Shown here piece by piece: positions 56,922 through 63,310 of a stretch of DNA of 64,000 nucleotides (within the stretch, counting starts at the first letter, position 1; each line of letters opens with the position of its first letter). The notes under the pieces are model-generated. The model was given only the letters and a program-made list of their open reading frames with translations. It ran no database searches and was not told the origin of the DNA. Position numbers and translations under genes: made by a program. The stretch is from Luteibaculum oceani (GTDB taxonomy: Bacteria > Bacteroidota > Bacteroidia > Flavobacteriales_D > Luteibaculaceae): NCBI RefSeq assembly GCF_007995015.1, contig NZ_VORB01000006.1, forward strand, positions 186,001 to 250,000, in the 5' to 3' direction.

Positions 56922-57251
56922 ATGGAATACAATGTTAATCTTGTACGGAGTACATATAACAGCCTTGAGGCAGAAGAGATTTTGATGGAATTAATTGGTC
57001 ATAAAATCAATTTTTTAAACCAGAAACTTTTTGGAGAAAACATAAGAGGTAAAGGAGAAAATACTGTTCACTATAAAAGGAGGATCCAGGAATTAAAGGA
57101 AGAAAAGAAAACAATAGGCATTCTTTTGAAATCACTTTATGGAAAAGGTATTCAGTTTAAAATGGCATGCAACATTGAAATCCAGGTGATAGACCCGAGA
57201 GAAGGTCGAGAACAGGATGCACTTGTAACTAATGAACAATTAAAGCAATGA
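56922..57251 (+). CDS. Small hypothetical protein coupled to SbtA-like permease
   Basis: 109 residues from ATG 56922 (MEYNVNLVRSTYNSLEAEEI). A TTG two codons upstream is also in frame but less likely. It is largely helical and charged, with a short beta C-terminal part (IQFKMACNIEIQVIDPREG). In cyanobacteria SbtA is paired with the PII-like SbtB, but I see no PII T-loop or nucleotide-binding residues here, so it is not an obvious SbtB. Its stop overlaps the permease start by 4 bp, so the two are translationally coupled. A regulatory or accessory role for the permease is inferred from position only. Confidence 0.72.
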   Translation: MEYNVNLVRSTYNSLEAEEILMELIGHKINFLNQKLFGENIRGKGENTVHYKRRIQELKEEKKTIGILLKSLYGKGIQFKMACNIEIQVIDPREGREQDALVTNEQLKQ

Positions 57252-58210
57252 ATTTAGACTTGCTCCTAAGCAATCTCACCAACCCTGCTCTCCTTTTTTT
57301 TTGTTTGGGCTTATTTGCGGTTCGGGTTAAGAGCGACCTACGGATTCCTGAAAATTCATCAAAATTTATCTCTCTTTATCTTCTGTTGGCAATAGGTTTT
57401 AAAGGGGGGCAGGAGTTAGCACATAGCGAGTTTACCAGCAGTATTGGATGGATAATTGGGCTTGCAATTACCAGTGCTCTTGTAATACCCGTGTATAGTT
57501 TTGCACTATTAAAACGAAAATTTGGGAACTTTAATGCTGCTGCTATAGCTGCTGCTTATGGTTCGGTAAGTGCGGTTACTTTTGTAACCGCAGTTTCTTT
57601 TTTGGAACTCCAAAACATAGAGTTTGGGGGGCACATGGTGGCAGTAATGGCTTTAATGGAGGCTCCTGCGATAATTGTAGGTGTAGTGTTACTTTCGTTC
57701 TTTCAGAAAAATGAATCCAGTTCTTTCAGTTTAAAGGAAATAATTAGCCATGCCTTAACCAATGGAGGAGTTTTTTTAATACTGGGTAGTTTATTAATAG
57801 GTTATTTAGCTAGCGCTGAACAGGCCGAGGGGATTCGTCCATTTACCACCGATATTTTTAAAGGATTTTTAGCAGTATTCCTTCTCGACATGGGAATAAC
57901 TAGTGGCTCTAAACTTAAAGTATTTCGAAAATTAGGTCTGGCTCCAATTCTTTACTCAGTAATTGTTCCCCTCTTTAACGGTTTGATAATGGCTTGGATT
58001 TCTGGCTTTGCTACAAGTAATGTTGGCGACCGACTGTTAATAAGCGTTTTGGCAGCAAGTGCCTCGTATATCGCCGTTCCCGCTGCCATGAAAATGGCGA
58101 ACCCAAAAGCAAATTCGGGGCTTTATTTACCTATGGCCTTGGGAATTACCTTCCCGATGAACATCACCGTAGGACTCCCCCTGTACTTTTTAATTATAAA
58201 TTGTATCTAG
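57248..58210 (+). CDS. SbtA-family sodium-dependent bicarbonate permease
   Basis: 320 residues with about ten membrane helices in two inverted halves. SbtA-family landmarks: NLTNPALLFFCLGLFAVRVK, KFISLYLLLAIGFKGGQEL, AIAAAYGSVSAVTFVTAVSF, MEAPAIIVGVVLL, LDMGITSG and SYIAVPAAMKMANPKANSGL. These include the GS-VSAVTF and Y-AVPAA stretches at the substrate site. In cyanobacteria SbtA imports bicarbonate with sodium. In a heterotrophic Bacteroidetes it may supply bicarbonate for carboxylases or pH control. Downstream there is a 176-bp spacer with no clear terminator, then an IS element. Confidence 0.9.
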   Translation: MNLDLLLSNLTNPALLFFCLGLFAVRVKSDLRIPENSSKFISLYLLLAIGFKGGQELAHSEFTSSIGWIIGLAITSALVIPVYSFALLKRKFGNFNAAAIAAAYGSVSAVTFVTAVSFLELQNIEFGGHMVAVMALMEAPAIIVGVVLLSFFQKNESSSFSLKEIISHALTNGGVFLILGSLLIGYLASAEQAEGIRPFTTDIFKGFLAVFLLDMGITSGSKLKVFRKLGLAPILYSVIVPLFNGLIMAWISGFATSNVGDRLLISVLAASASYIAVPAAMKMANPKANSGLYLPMALGITFPMNITVGLPLYFLIINCI

Positions 58211-58431
58211 CAGTAGGATAGTGGTTTAAAAGATATAAGGGTAAATAAGTTAATTGCATTTTGCAAATCAACTTAATCCCCTAAAACAGGACTGTTTCAA
58301 TGTGGAATACTAAAAGGCAATAAGTATTGATTACAATGCCAAGGAGCTATATGGAAGCTAATGAGTGTGTAGCCTTCCCTAAAAATCAGACAGTTTAAAA
58401 GTAGAAAAGTAAGTAACTTTAAACTGAGATT

Positions 58432-58698
58432 ATGAAGCGAAGCAAGTTTACCGAGAGTCAGATTATTAAGGCTATTAAAGAGAATGAGAACGGACGTTCA
58501 GCGGATGAGATAGCCCGAGAGCTAGGAATAAGTAAGGCTACTTTTTACCAGTGGCGTAAGAATTACGCAGTTATGGAGGCAAGTCACCTTAAGCGCCTCA
58601 AGGAACTCGAAGAAGAGAATCGGAAGCTCAAGCGGATGTAAGCAGATGTGAGCCTTGATAATACCATGCTAAAGGACGTTCTGTCAAAAAAGTGGTAA
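58432..58698 (+). pseudogene. IS3-family transposase OrfA, interrupted by a stop
   Basis: The helix-turn-helix protein (MKRSKFTESQIIKAIKENEN ... LGISKATFYQWRKNY) stops at TAA 58639-58641 after KLKRM. The same frame then resumes the family C-terminus (ADVSLDNTMLKDVLSKKW) to the true stop at 58696-58698. IS3 relatives have Tyr at the TAA, so a one-base change made the stop. The leucine zipper (EASHLKRLKELEEENRKLK) is intact, but the segment leading to the frameshift site is lost. Confidence 0.88.
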
Positions 58699-59563
58699 AG
58701 CCCGCTGCGAAGCGGGAAGTTGTTAAATACCTCTTAGGATCTTATAAGGCTAGTATTGAGCGTTGTTGTGGTGTAATGAATTTACATCGTTCGATGTGGT
58801 ACTATCAGAGTAAAAAAGATGACACAGAGGTTATTGATAAGCTCAATGAATTGGCAGAACAACTTCCCACCCGAGGATTTGATGAATACTACGAGCGTAT
58901 TCGCAAGCAGGGCTTAAAATGGAACAGGAAACGTGTTTTAAGAGTGTATCGCAGTATGAAGCTAGAATCGCCAGAAAACGCAAGAAAAGACTTCCAGCAA
59001 GAATAAAAGAGCCGTTAACACGCCCACAAGAGTTAAATCAAACGTGGAGTATGGACTTCACGAGTGATGCGCTTAGTGATGGACGCAGAGTTAGGATTTT
59101 TAATGTTATTGATGATTGTAACCGTGAGAGCTTAGCTATCGAATGTGGTGTAGGTTTTCCTGCACAGCGAGTGATTAGAGTGCTCACCCAACTAGAGGAA
59201 GAAATAGGATTACCCAAAAAGATTAGGGTAGATAACGGACCTGAATTTATATCTCATGCGTTCCAGAACTGGTGTAAAAGCAAAGCCATTACAATCCAGT
59301 TCATCCAACCAGGGAGACCAATGCAAAACAGTTTTATAGAACGCTTTATTAGTTTCTTTTGAGAAGACATCTTGGATGCATATTGGTTCGATGGCTTGGA
59401 TCAACTACGCATACTGGCAGAAAAATGGCAACATGAGTACAACTACAATCACCCACATACATCCCTTGGCAGAAAGGCGCCTTGTGAATACAAAAGTCGT
59501 TTTCCTCAAGGGGTACCCCTTGAGGAAAACATTGTATCATTAAAGAAGAATATGTTTATTTAA
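58692..59563 (+). pseudogene. IS3-family transposase OrfB (DDE integrase), broken by a frameshift and a stop
   Basis: Starts at GTG 58692 overlapping orfA in the -1 frame. The N-terminal HTH_21 part (GVMNLHRSMWYYQSKK, LPTRGFDEYYERIRKQGLKW) is followed near 58960 by a one-base loss that shifts the frame. The rve core resumes in the other frame with SMDFTSDALSDGRRVRIFNV (first Asp), IRVDNGPEFIS (second Asp) and NSFIERF (Glu). At 59360-59362 a TGA replaces the Arg codon of the family SFFREDILDAYWF motif, and coding sense continues to 59563 with the usual YNYNHPHTSLGRKAP end. All DDE residues remain, so the decay is recent, but the protein cannot be made. Confidence 0.9.
59499..59530. repeat. Perfect 32-bp palindrome at the IS right end
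   Basis: Two exact 16-base arms meet with no spacer; the core is CCTCAAGGGGTACCCCTTGA. It lies in the last part of orfB, just after the family's normal C-terminal motif, and adds an unusual tail. It could serve as a terminator-like or transposition-related structure. Confidence 0.9.
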
Positions 59564-59643
59564 ACCCTGTCCGAAAAAGGGGAAGGATACACAAGAGCAG
59601 CTTAAAAATATAGTTTTTTACTTGTTTTTTAGCTTAGTTCTAT

Positions 59644-59653
59644 GTTGTAACCA
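59644..59653 (+). repeat. Left inverted 10-mer flanking the HepT/MntA module
   Basis: GTTGTAACCA, followed by GTTAATT. Its exact reverse complement TGGTTACAAC lies at 60368-60377 beyond mntA, preceded by AAT. The pair brackets the toxin-antitoxin genes. Confidence 0.65.
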
Positions 59654-59654
59654 G

Positions 59655-59996
59655 TTAATTTTTATTCAGGATTTGTTTAAGGTAGTCTATCAAATCTGGG
59701 ATGTCATCTTCAATAATTTGCCAAAGGATTTCTATATCAACCCCAAAATACTCATGAATTAACCTATTTCGGAAGCCAGTTATTTTCCTCCATTCAATTT
59801 CGGGACTTTCGAGTTTAAAGTCTGGATCTACTCTGTTAGCAGCCTCTCCAATGATTTCGAAGTTTCTAATTACAGCATCTATGGTTTTGTCTTCGTTAGA
59901 AAACTTATCAAAATCATAGCCTACCGTGTATTTTTCGATTTTTTCTGCCGCTTCGAGCATGTCTTCTAATAAGAGGTCATTATCCCTTTTAGACAT
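59655..59996 (-). CDS. hepT: HepT-type toxin (HEPN ribonuclease)
   Basis: 113 residues, a DUF86/HEPN all-helical protein. The active motif RNRLIHEYF fits R-x4-H-x-Y exactly, the RNase site of HepT, whose Tyr is the residue AMPylated by MntA in characterised type VII systems. The sequence FEIIGEAANRV is also typical. Length is normal. The start overlaps the mntA stop by 8 bp, with antitoxin first, so the pair is coupled. It should cleave RNA when unmodified. No mutation is visible, so the toxin appears intact. Confidence 0.93.
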   Translation of the reverse strand: MSKRDNDLLLEDMLEAAEKIEKYTVGYDFDKFSNEDKTIDAVIRNFEIIGEAANRVDPDFKLESPEIEWRKITGFRNRLIHEYFGVDIEILWQIIEDDIPDLIDYLKQILNKN

Positions 59997-60279
59997 AAAC
60001 TAAATCCGATTTAATGCGCTCGAAATATTTTTGTTTTATACCTTTTCTAGAAACAAGGTCAACGCGGTTTTTGAGAGAAGATTCAAGTTCATTTGCAAGA
60101 GAAATAAATCTAGAACCGATTTTACCATCAAATTCCACTAAAATATCAATGTCGCTATTTTCCGTGGCTTCACTTCTGGCTACAGAACCAAAAATTGCCA
60201 TCGAAGCAATAGGGTACTTTTTCGAAAGTTCCGTTTTAAGCTGAGCTAATTGAGATTTTATTTCTTCCAAACTCTTCAC
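59989..60279 (-). CDS. mntA: MntA-type nucleotidyltransferase antitoxin
   Basis: 96 residues, a minimal nucleotidyltransferase. The signature GSVARSEATENSDIDILVEF holds GSxAR and the two catalytic aspartates of S-D-I-D-I. VDLVSRKGI gives the third acidic strand position. In characterised systems MntA transfers AMP to the HepT tyrosine and so neutralises it. Gene order and overlap are standard. Upstream (60280-60372) there is no recognisable promoter, and beyond it lies a palindromic element and a group II intron. Confidence 0.93.
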   Translation of the reverse strand: MKSLEEIKSQLAQLKTELSKKYPIASMAIFGSVARSEATENSDIDILVEFDGKIGSRFISLANELESSLKNRVDLVSRKGIKQKYFERIKSDLVYV

Positions 60280-60367
60280 AATCCAAAGATAGGTAATTAT
60301 AAAAGCAGTTTTTCTATTGCCTAAAATCTTCTTGAAAACCCTTTAACGCTGGGGGAGTGCACTTAAT

Positions 60368-60377
60368 TGGTTACAAC
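60368..60377 (+). repeat. Right inverted 10-mer flanking the HepT/MntA module
   Basis: TGGTTACAAC, the exact inverse of the 10-mer at 59644-59653; its last bases form the left foot of the palindromic element at 60373-60497. Confidence 0.65.
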
Positions 60378-60497
60378 GGTCTTGTATATGAAAAGTAGCG
60401 GGTTTTACTCACGGACTTTTCGGTTTGGTACAGTCCTTAAATTTATAAAATTCATTTTCGATTAAGCACTTAAACCGCTATTTTTTATAGCCATTGT
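60373..60497 (+). repeat. 125-bp attC-like imperfect palindrome
   Basis: The ends pair as ACAACGG with CCATTGT (one G-T). A second block pairs GTAGCGG and TTT with AAACCGCTAT (TAGCGG/CCGCTA exact). Between them is a small hairpin of GGACT with AGTCC. The two arms are separated by an A/T-rich centre. The arrangement of short paired boxes with bulges recalls integron attC sites, but the canonical RYYYAAC and GTTRRRY boxes are not present. From memory, similar multicopy palindromes exist in Bacteroidetes genomes; this is not verified. The group II intron begins at the base after its right foot. Confidence 0.6.
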
Positions 60498-61077
60498 GTG
60501 TGCCCTGCATGGGCACAAGCTATCGAAGATAGCTATAATTCCAGAGGGTGCAAGTCCCTTAAAGGCGAGTTGCTGAAGCCTTTTAGCAAGTGGCAAGCTG
60601 GTTTAGCGTGAGCTATGCAGTGAAGGAAGCCAAACGGCAAAGTCTGGTACTGACGAACAAGAACGGCATACCGAGGCCATATAGAGAGGGTAAGCAAGCA
60701 CCTCTTTGTAAAGCCCGTAACCAACAATCTCTATTTGGTAGATGCCGCAGGAATCGGAGGAAGGAAGTTGTCCTTACCCGGGGAGATCCTAACTGCCATA
60801 GCGGTTAGGAAGTCAGCCGAGTTCATAGTACCTGCAAGAAACGAGCGTGTGTAGCTAGCCCCTACACAGGAGGCCTCACAGCAGTAGGGAAGGACTGAAG
60901 GTATTGTGAAGTGAAAATTCGCATAGGAATCTTTGGATAGCCTATGCTTAGAAGTAGCGGAAAGGGGTTTTCGGTGTACCCTATGCTTTACGAACCGCTG
61001 TATACGAAACCCGTACGTACAGTGGTGTGAGAGGCGCACTCCGTTCCTTTAATTAGGGGCGGAGCCGTCTACTCGAT
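60498..61077 (+). mobile_element. ORF-less group II intron
   Basis: About 580 nt. The 5' end is GTGTG (consensus GUGYG), with a domain I start containing the TGTGCCC/GGGCACA hairpin. Domain I signatures follow: GAGGGTGCAAGTCCCTT, GTGAAGGAAGCC and GAACAAGAACGGCATA. The 3' part has domain V (60993-61027) and a domain VI hairpin (CTCCG/CGGAG). It ends CTACTCGAT (AY consensus). No reverse transcriptase/maturase frame exists; the short frames inside are chance. Exons would join as CCATTGT with TGGTGGCAG. It is thus either a relic or mobilised and spliced with a maturase supplied elsewhere. Boundaries are uncertain by about two bases (the start could be 60496). Confidence 0.85.
60993..61027 (+). 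ncRNA. Group II intron domain V
   Basis: Catalytic hairpin: ACCGCTGTATACG pairs with the GTACAGTGGT arm across a short loop. The triad at 60996-60998 is CGC, with its G opposite U. A CGC triad is known from class C introns, whereas AGC is usual in other classes. Confidence 0.8.
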
Positions 61078-61089
61078 TGGTGGCAGTTT

Positions 61090-61932
61090 TCAAATTTTCA
61101 GCAAATTCTCCATAGTCTTGGAAACACTCCCTTTTTTCCAAATCAGAAATATCTTGCGGTCGAATTGCACGTCCGCAATCGGTATGTATTTCACATTTGG
61201 ATATTTGATTTCAATATCGGGTACCAATGAGATCCCAATACCGGAAGCGACCAAAGCTTTTGCAGCATCATCTCCCTTGGCGCGGAACACTACATTCGGT
61301 TGAATATTTTTTTCTTTGAGGCATACTTCCACCTCCTCATACAAAGAGCAATTTGTCCGTTCAATTAAACTTTGTTTATCAATGGCTTGTATGGGTAGTT
61401 TGCTTTTGGAGGCAAAAGGATGATTGTTGGGTACTGCCAAAACCAGTTTGTCTTTTCGGATTAGGTGGTATTTAAAATCACTATGGTCAAACGGTATATA
61501 CTTCTGAAAATAGCCATCTATACTTTCACTTTTAAGCATCTGGTGCAATTCCGACTCGCTGTTTTCAATGATTTGGGTTTCGATGTTGGGATATAACTCG
61601 TGAAAAGATTTTAGCAAGGGTACAATGGCGTTAAAGTCTATTTCACTTACCACGCCTAACTTTAGGGGTTTGCAATATTCTTCTGAAAAAATGCTTTCCA
61701 TTTCGTTCCAGGTCCCCAGCATTTGTCTGGCTTTTGGCAATAGCTGTTTCCCCTCATCTGTTAACCGTACCTGACGATTGTCTCGATAGAACAATTTACA
61801 ATTGAGTTGTTGCTCCAGTTTTTTGATACCTGTAGAAAAAGTGGATTGTACTACATAAACTTTCTCCGCAGCCTGGGTGAAGTTGCCTAGCTCAGCTAAG
61901 GCCACAAAGTATTTTAAAAATTGAAGGTTCAT
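61090..61932 (-). CDS. LysR-family regulator divergent from peroxiredoxin operon
   Basis: 280 residues. DNA-binding part MNLQFLKYFVALAELGNFTQ ... VVQSTFSTGIKKLEQQL; the effector domain has PLKLGVVSEIDFNAIVPLLK and GDDAAKALVASGIGISLVPD. The effector domain has two nearby cysteines in ERTNCSLYEEVEVCLK, which could sense oxidants or electrophiles (inference). The 3' end (stop at 61090) is 13 bp from the group II intron. The C-terminus is slightly short for the family, so loss of the last residues by insertion cannot be excluded. Gene context (peroxiredoxin, quinone reductase) supports redox control. Confidence 0.93.
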   Translation of the reverse strand: MNLQFLKYFVALAELGNFTQAAEKVYVVQSTFSTGIKKLEQQLNCKLFYRDNRQVRLTDEGKQLLPKARQMLGTWNEMESIFSEEYCKPLKLGVVSEIDFNAIVPLLKSFHELYPNIETQIIENSESELHQMLKSESIDGYFQKYIPFDHSDFKYHLIRKDKLVLAVPNNHPFASKSKLPIQAIDKQSLIERTNCSLYEEVEVCLKEKNIQPNVVFRAKGDDAAKALVASGIGISLVPDIEIKYPNVKYIPIADVQFDRKIFLIWKKGSVSKTMENLLKI

Positions 61933-61971
61933 TATCTATTAATACGATGATTATTATCTAATAAATCTATT

Positions 61972-62001
61972 TTGACGATACAAAGATAAGGTGCAATTTT
62001 G
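61972..62001 (+). promoter_or_regulatory. Promoter of the peroxiredoxin operon
   Basis: TTG at 61972-61974, 19-bp spacer, CAATTTTG at 61994-62001 (one mismatch to TAnnTTTG). The ATG is at 62050, giving a leader of about 40 bases. Overlaps the divergent promoter. Confidence 0.5.
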
Positions 62002-62006
62002 TATCG
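61976..62006. promoter_or_regulatory. Candidate LysR operator: 9-bp perfect inverted repeat
   Basis: CGATACAAA (61976-61984), 13-bp spacer, TTTGTATCG (61998-62006). It covers the -7 elements of both divergent promoters and contains ATAC/GTAT half-sites, as expected for a LysR-type dimer site. Confidence 0.65.
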
Positions 62007-62010
62007 GCAA
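61981..62010 (-). promoter_or_regulatory. Promoter of the lysR gene
   Basis: On the minus strand, TTG (62010-62008), a 19-bp spacer, then TATCTTTG (61988-61981), an exact TAnnTTTG. The start codon at 61932 follows after about 42 bases of leader. Confidence 0.6.
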
Positions 62011-62049
62011 AACAAATCAATAAAGGATTAGTAATCTAAAATAACGATA

Positions 62050-62718
62050 ATGGATTTTCAAGAAAAACTGGAAAGCATTAAACAAAGGATTGAAGGTAAT
62101 TTACCACCTTCTTACTTGCAAATCATGCATAAAGCAACCGATGATCTAGAAAAATCGGGTATCCAGAACAAAGTGCTAAAAGTGGGGCGAAAAGCTCCTG
62201 CCTTTCAATTGTTCAATCAAAATGGAGAGGCAGTTTCAAGCGAAGAACTTTTATCCAAAGGGATGCTAGTGCTTACATTTTATAGAGGGGTCTGGTGTCC
62301 TTACTGTAACGCCGATTTAGCCAACCTGAAAAAATACCTTCCTGAAATTGAAGAAAACGGGGCAACCTTATTGGGTGTTTCTCCTGAGCTGCCACAATTT
62401 CTTAGAAAAATCAGCGACATGCAGAAATTGAATTTTGATATTCTGCATGATGCAAAGAATGGGTTGGCAGCTCAATTCGGATTAAAGTTTTTCTATCCGG
62501 AAGATTTGAAAGAATTGTACCGGGATAAATTCAATATCAATCTCGAAGTTCAACAAGGAAATGATGAATGGGCCTTGCCGATGCCTGCCAGATTTATCAT
62601 TGACCAGGAAGGTATTATTCGATATTCGGAAAGCAAAGCGGATTACAGAAATCGCCCTAATCCCGATGAGTTGATCAGTGTTTTAAAAAATTTAAAAAGT
62701 CAAAAATCAAAAGTATAA
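62050..62718 (+). CDS. Peroxiredoxin-like (AhpC/TSA family) protein
   Basis: 222 residues, a thioredoxin-fold peroxiredoxin. The core starts at ~45 ([20 protein letters not shown]) after a helical leader of ~40 residues. The active site is [14 protein letters not shown], a CxxC arrangement where typical peroxiredoxins have one Cys with Thr/Ser before it. It is therefore an AhpC/TSA-family oxidoreductase with possible disulfide reductase chemistry. [18 protein letters not shown] is the family C-terminal strand. It is cytoplasmic with no signal. It is controlled by the divergent LysR promoter region and shares one base with the next gene (TAATG). Confidence 0.9.
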   Translation: MDFQEKLESIKQRIEGNLPPSYLQIMHKATDDLEKSGIQNKVLKVGRKAPAFQLFNQNGEAVSSEELLSKGMLVLTFYRGVWCPYCNADLANLKKYLPEIEENGATLLGVSPELPQFLRKISDMQKLNFDILHDAKNGLAAQFGLKFFYPEDLKELYRDKFNINLEVQQGNDEWALPMPARFIIDQEGIIRYSESKADYRNRPNPDELISVLKNLKSQKSKV

Positions 62719-63305
62719 TGAAAAAAGTGTTTATCATCAACGGACATCAATATTACCCATTTGCAGAGGGTAAACTGAATGGAACATTAGCAGAAAAGGC
62801 TACCGAATTTTTCAAAGGTAAAGGCTATGAAGTCAAAACCACTACCATGAAAGATAACTACGATGTGGATGAGGAAATCGAAAAGCACCTTTGGGCGGAT
62901 ATTGTATTGCTGCAAACGCCTGTTAACTGGATGGGCGTAACCTGGAGTTTCAAAAAATATATGGATGAAGTTTACACGGCAGGGATGTTCGGAAAACTTT
63001 GCAATGGAGATGGTAGGAGTGCCAAATCACCAAAAGAAAATTATGGAGCAGGGGGACTTTTGACAGAAACAAAATACATGATGTCATTGACCTTCAATGC
63101 GCCTAAAGAAGCCTTTGACGATGCTAGTGAATATTTGTTCGCAGGCAAATCGGTGGATGATTTACTTTTCCCACAGCACATGAATTTCAAATTTTTCGGA
63201 ATGCAACCCTTACCGACTTTTGCTTGTCATGACGTAATGAAAAACCCCGAGGTAGAGGAGGATTTGAAACGATTTGAGGCACACCTTAGCGAAAATTTTA
63301 ACTAA
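62718..63305 (+). CDS. mdaB: MdaB-like NAD(P)H:quinone oxidoreductase
   Basis: 195 residues with the flavodoxin-like fold of the MdaB family. Key blocks are [20 protein letters not shown] (FAD-phosphate loop), [40 protein letters not shown] and LPTFACHDV. MdaB reduces quinones by two electrons with NADPH and protects against quinone-derived radicals. It pairs naturally with the upstream peroxiredoxin and a redox-type LysR regulator. Its ATG overlaps the peroxiredoxin stop by one base. Confidence 0.9.
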   Translation: MKKVFIINGHQYYPFAEGKLNGTLAEKATEFFKGKGYEVKTTTMKDNYDVDEEIEKHLWADIVLLQTPVNWMGVTWSFKKYMDEVYTAGMFGKLCNGDGRSAKSPKENYGAGGLLTETKYMMSLTFNAPKEAFDDASEYLFAGKSVDDLLFPQHMNFKFFGMQPLPTFACHDVMKNPEVEEDLKRFEAHLSENFN

Positions 63306-63310
63306 GACAA

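Larger units (their letters stand above)
58387..59573 (+). mobile_element. Degenerate IS3-family insertion sequence
   Basis: About 1187 bp. The imperfect terminal repeats are CAGACAGTTTAAAA (58387-58400) and, on the other strand at the right end, CGGACAGGGTTTAAA (59559-59573). Flanks are A-tracts on both sides (58381-58385 and 59574-59578), compatible with a short target duplication but not provable. The element carries an orfA/orfB transposase pair in the usual -1 relationship, both broken (see pseudogenes). The right end includes a perfect 32-bp palindrome. Confidence 0.85.

Noticed and set aside
56922-57251. SbtB (PII-like) protein
   Set aside because: No T-loop, nucleotide-binding Gly motif or ferredoxin-like pattern of PII proteins can be seen; only position supports it.
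58246-58273. Imperfect hairpin after the SbtA-like gene (AAGTT..TTGC / GCAA..AACTT) as a terminator
   Set aside because: The pairing is interrupted and no T-run follows on the plus strand.
60373-60497. A genuine integron attC site
   Set aside because: The paired boxes do not fit RYYYAAC/GTTRRRY and no integrase gene is in the window, so only attC-like is claimed.
60590-61039. Two short open frames (72 and 102 codons) between mntA and lysR
   Set aside because: They lie inside the group II intron RNA; neither shows any reverse transcriptase or other protein motif, and the RNA motifs explain the sequence.
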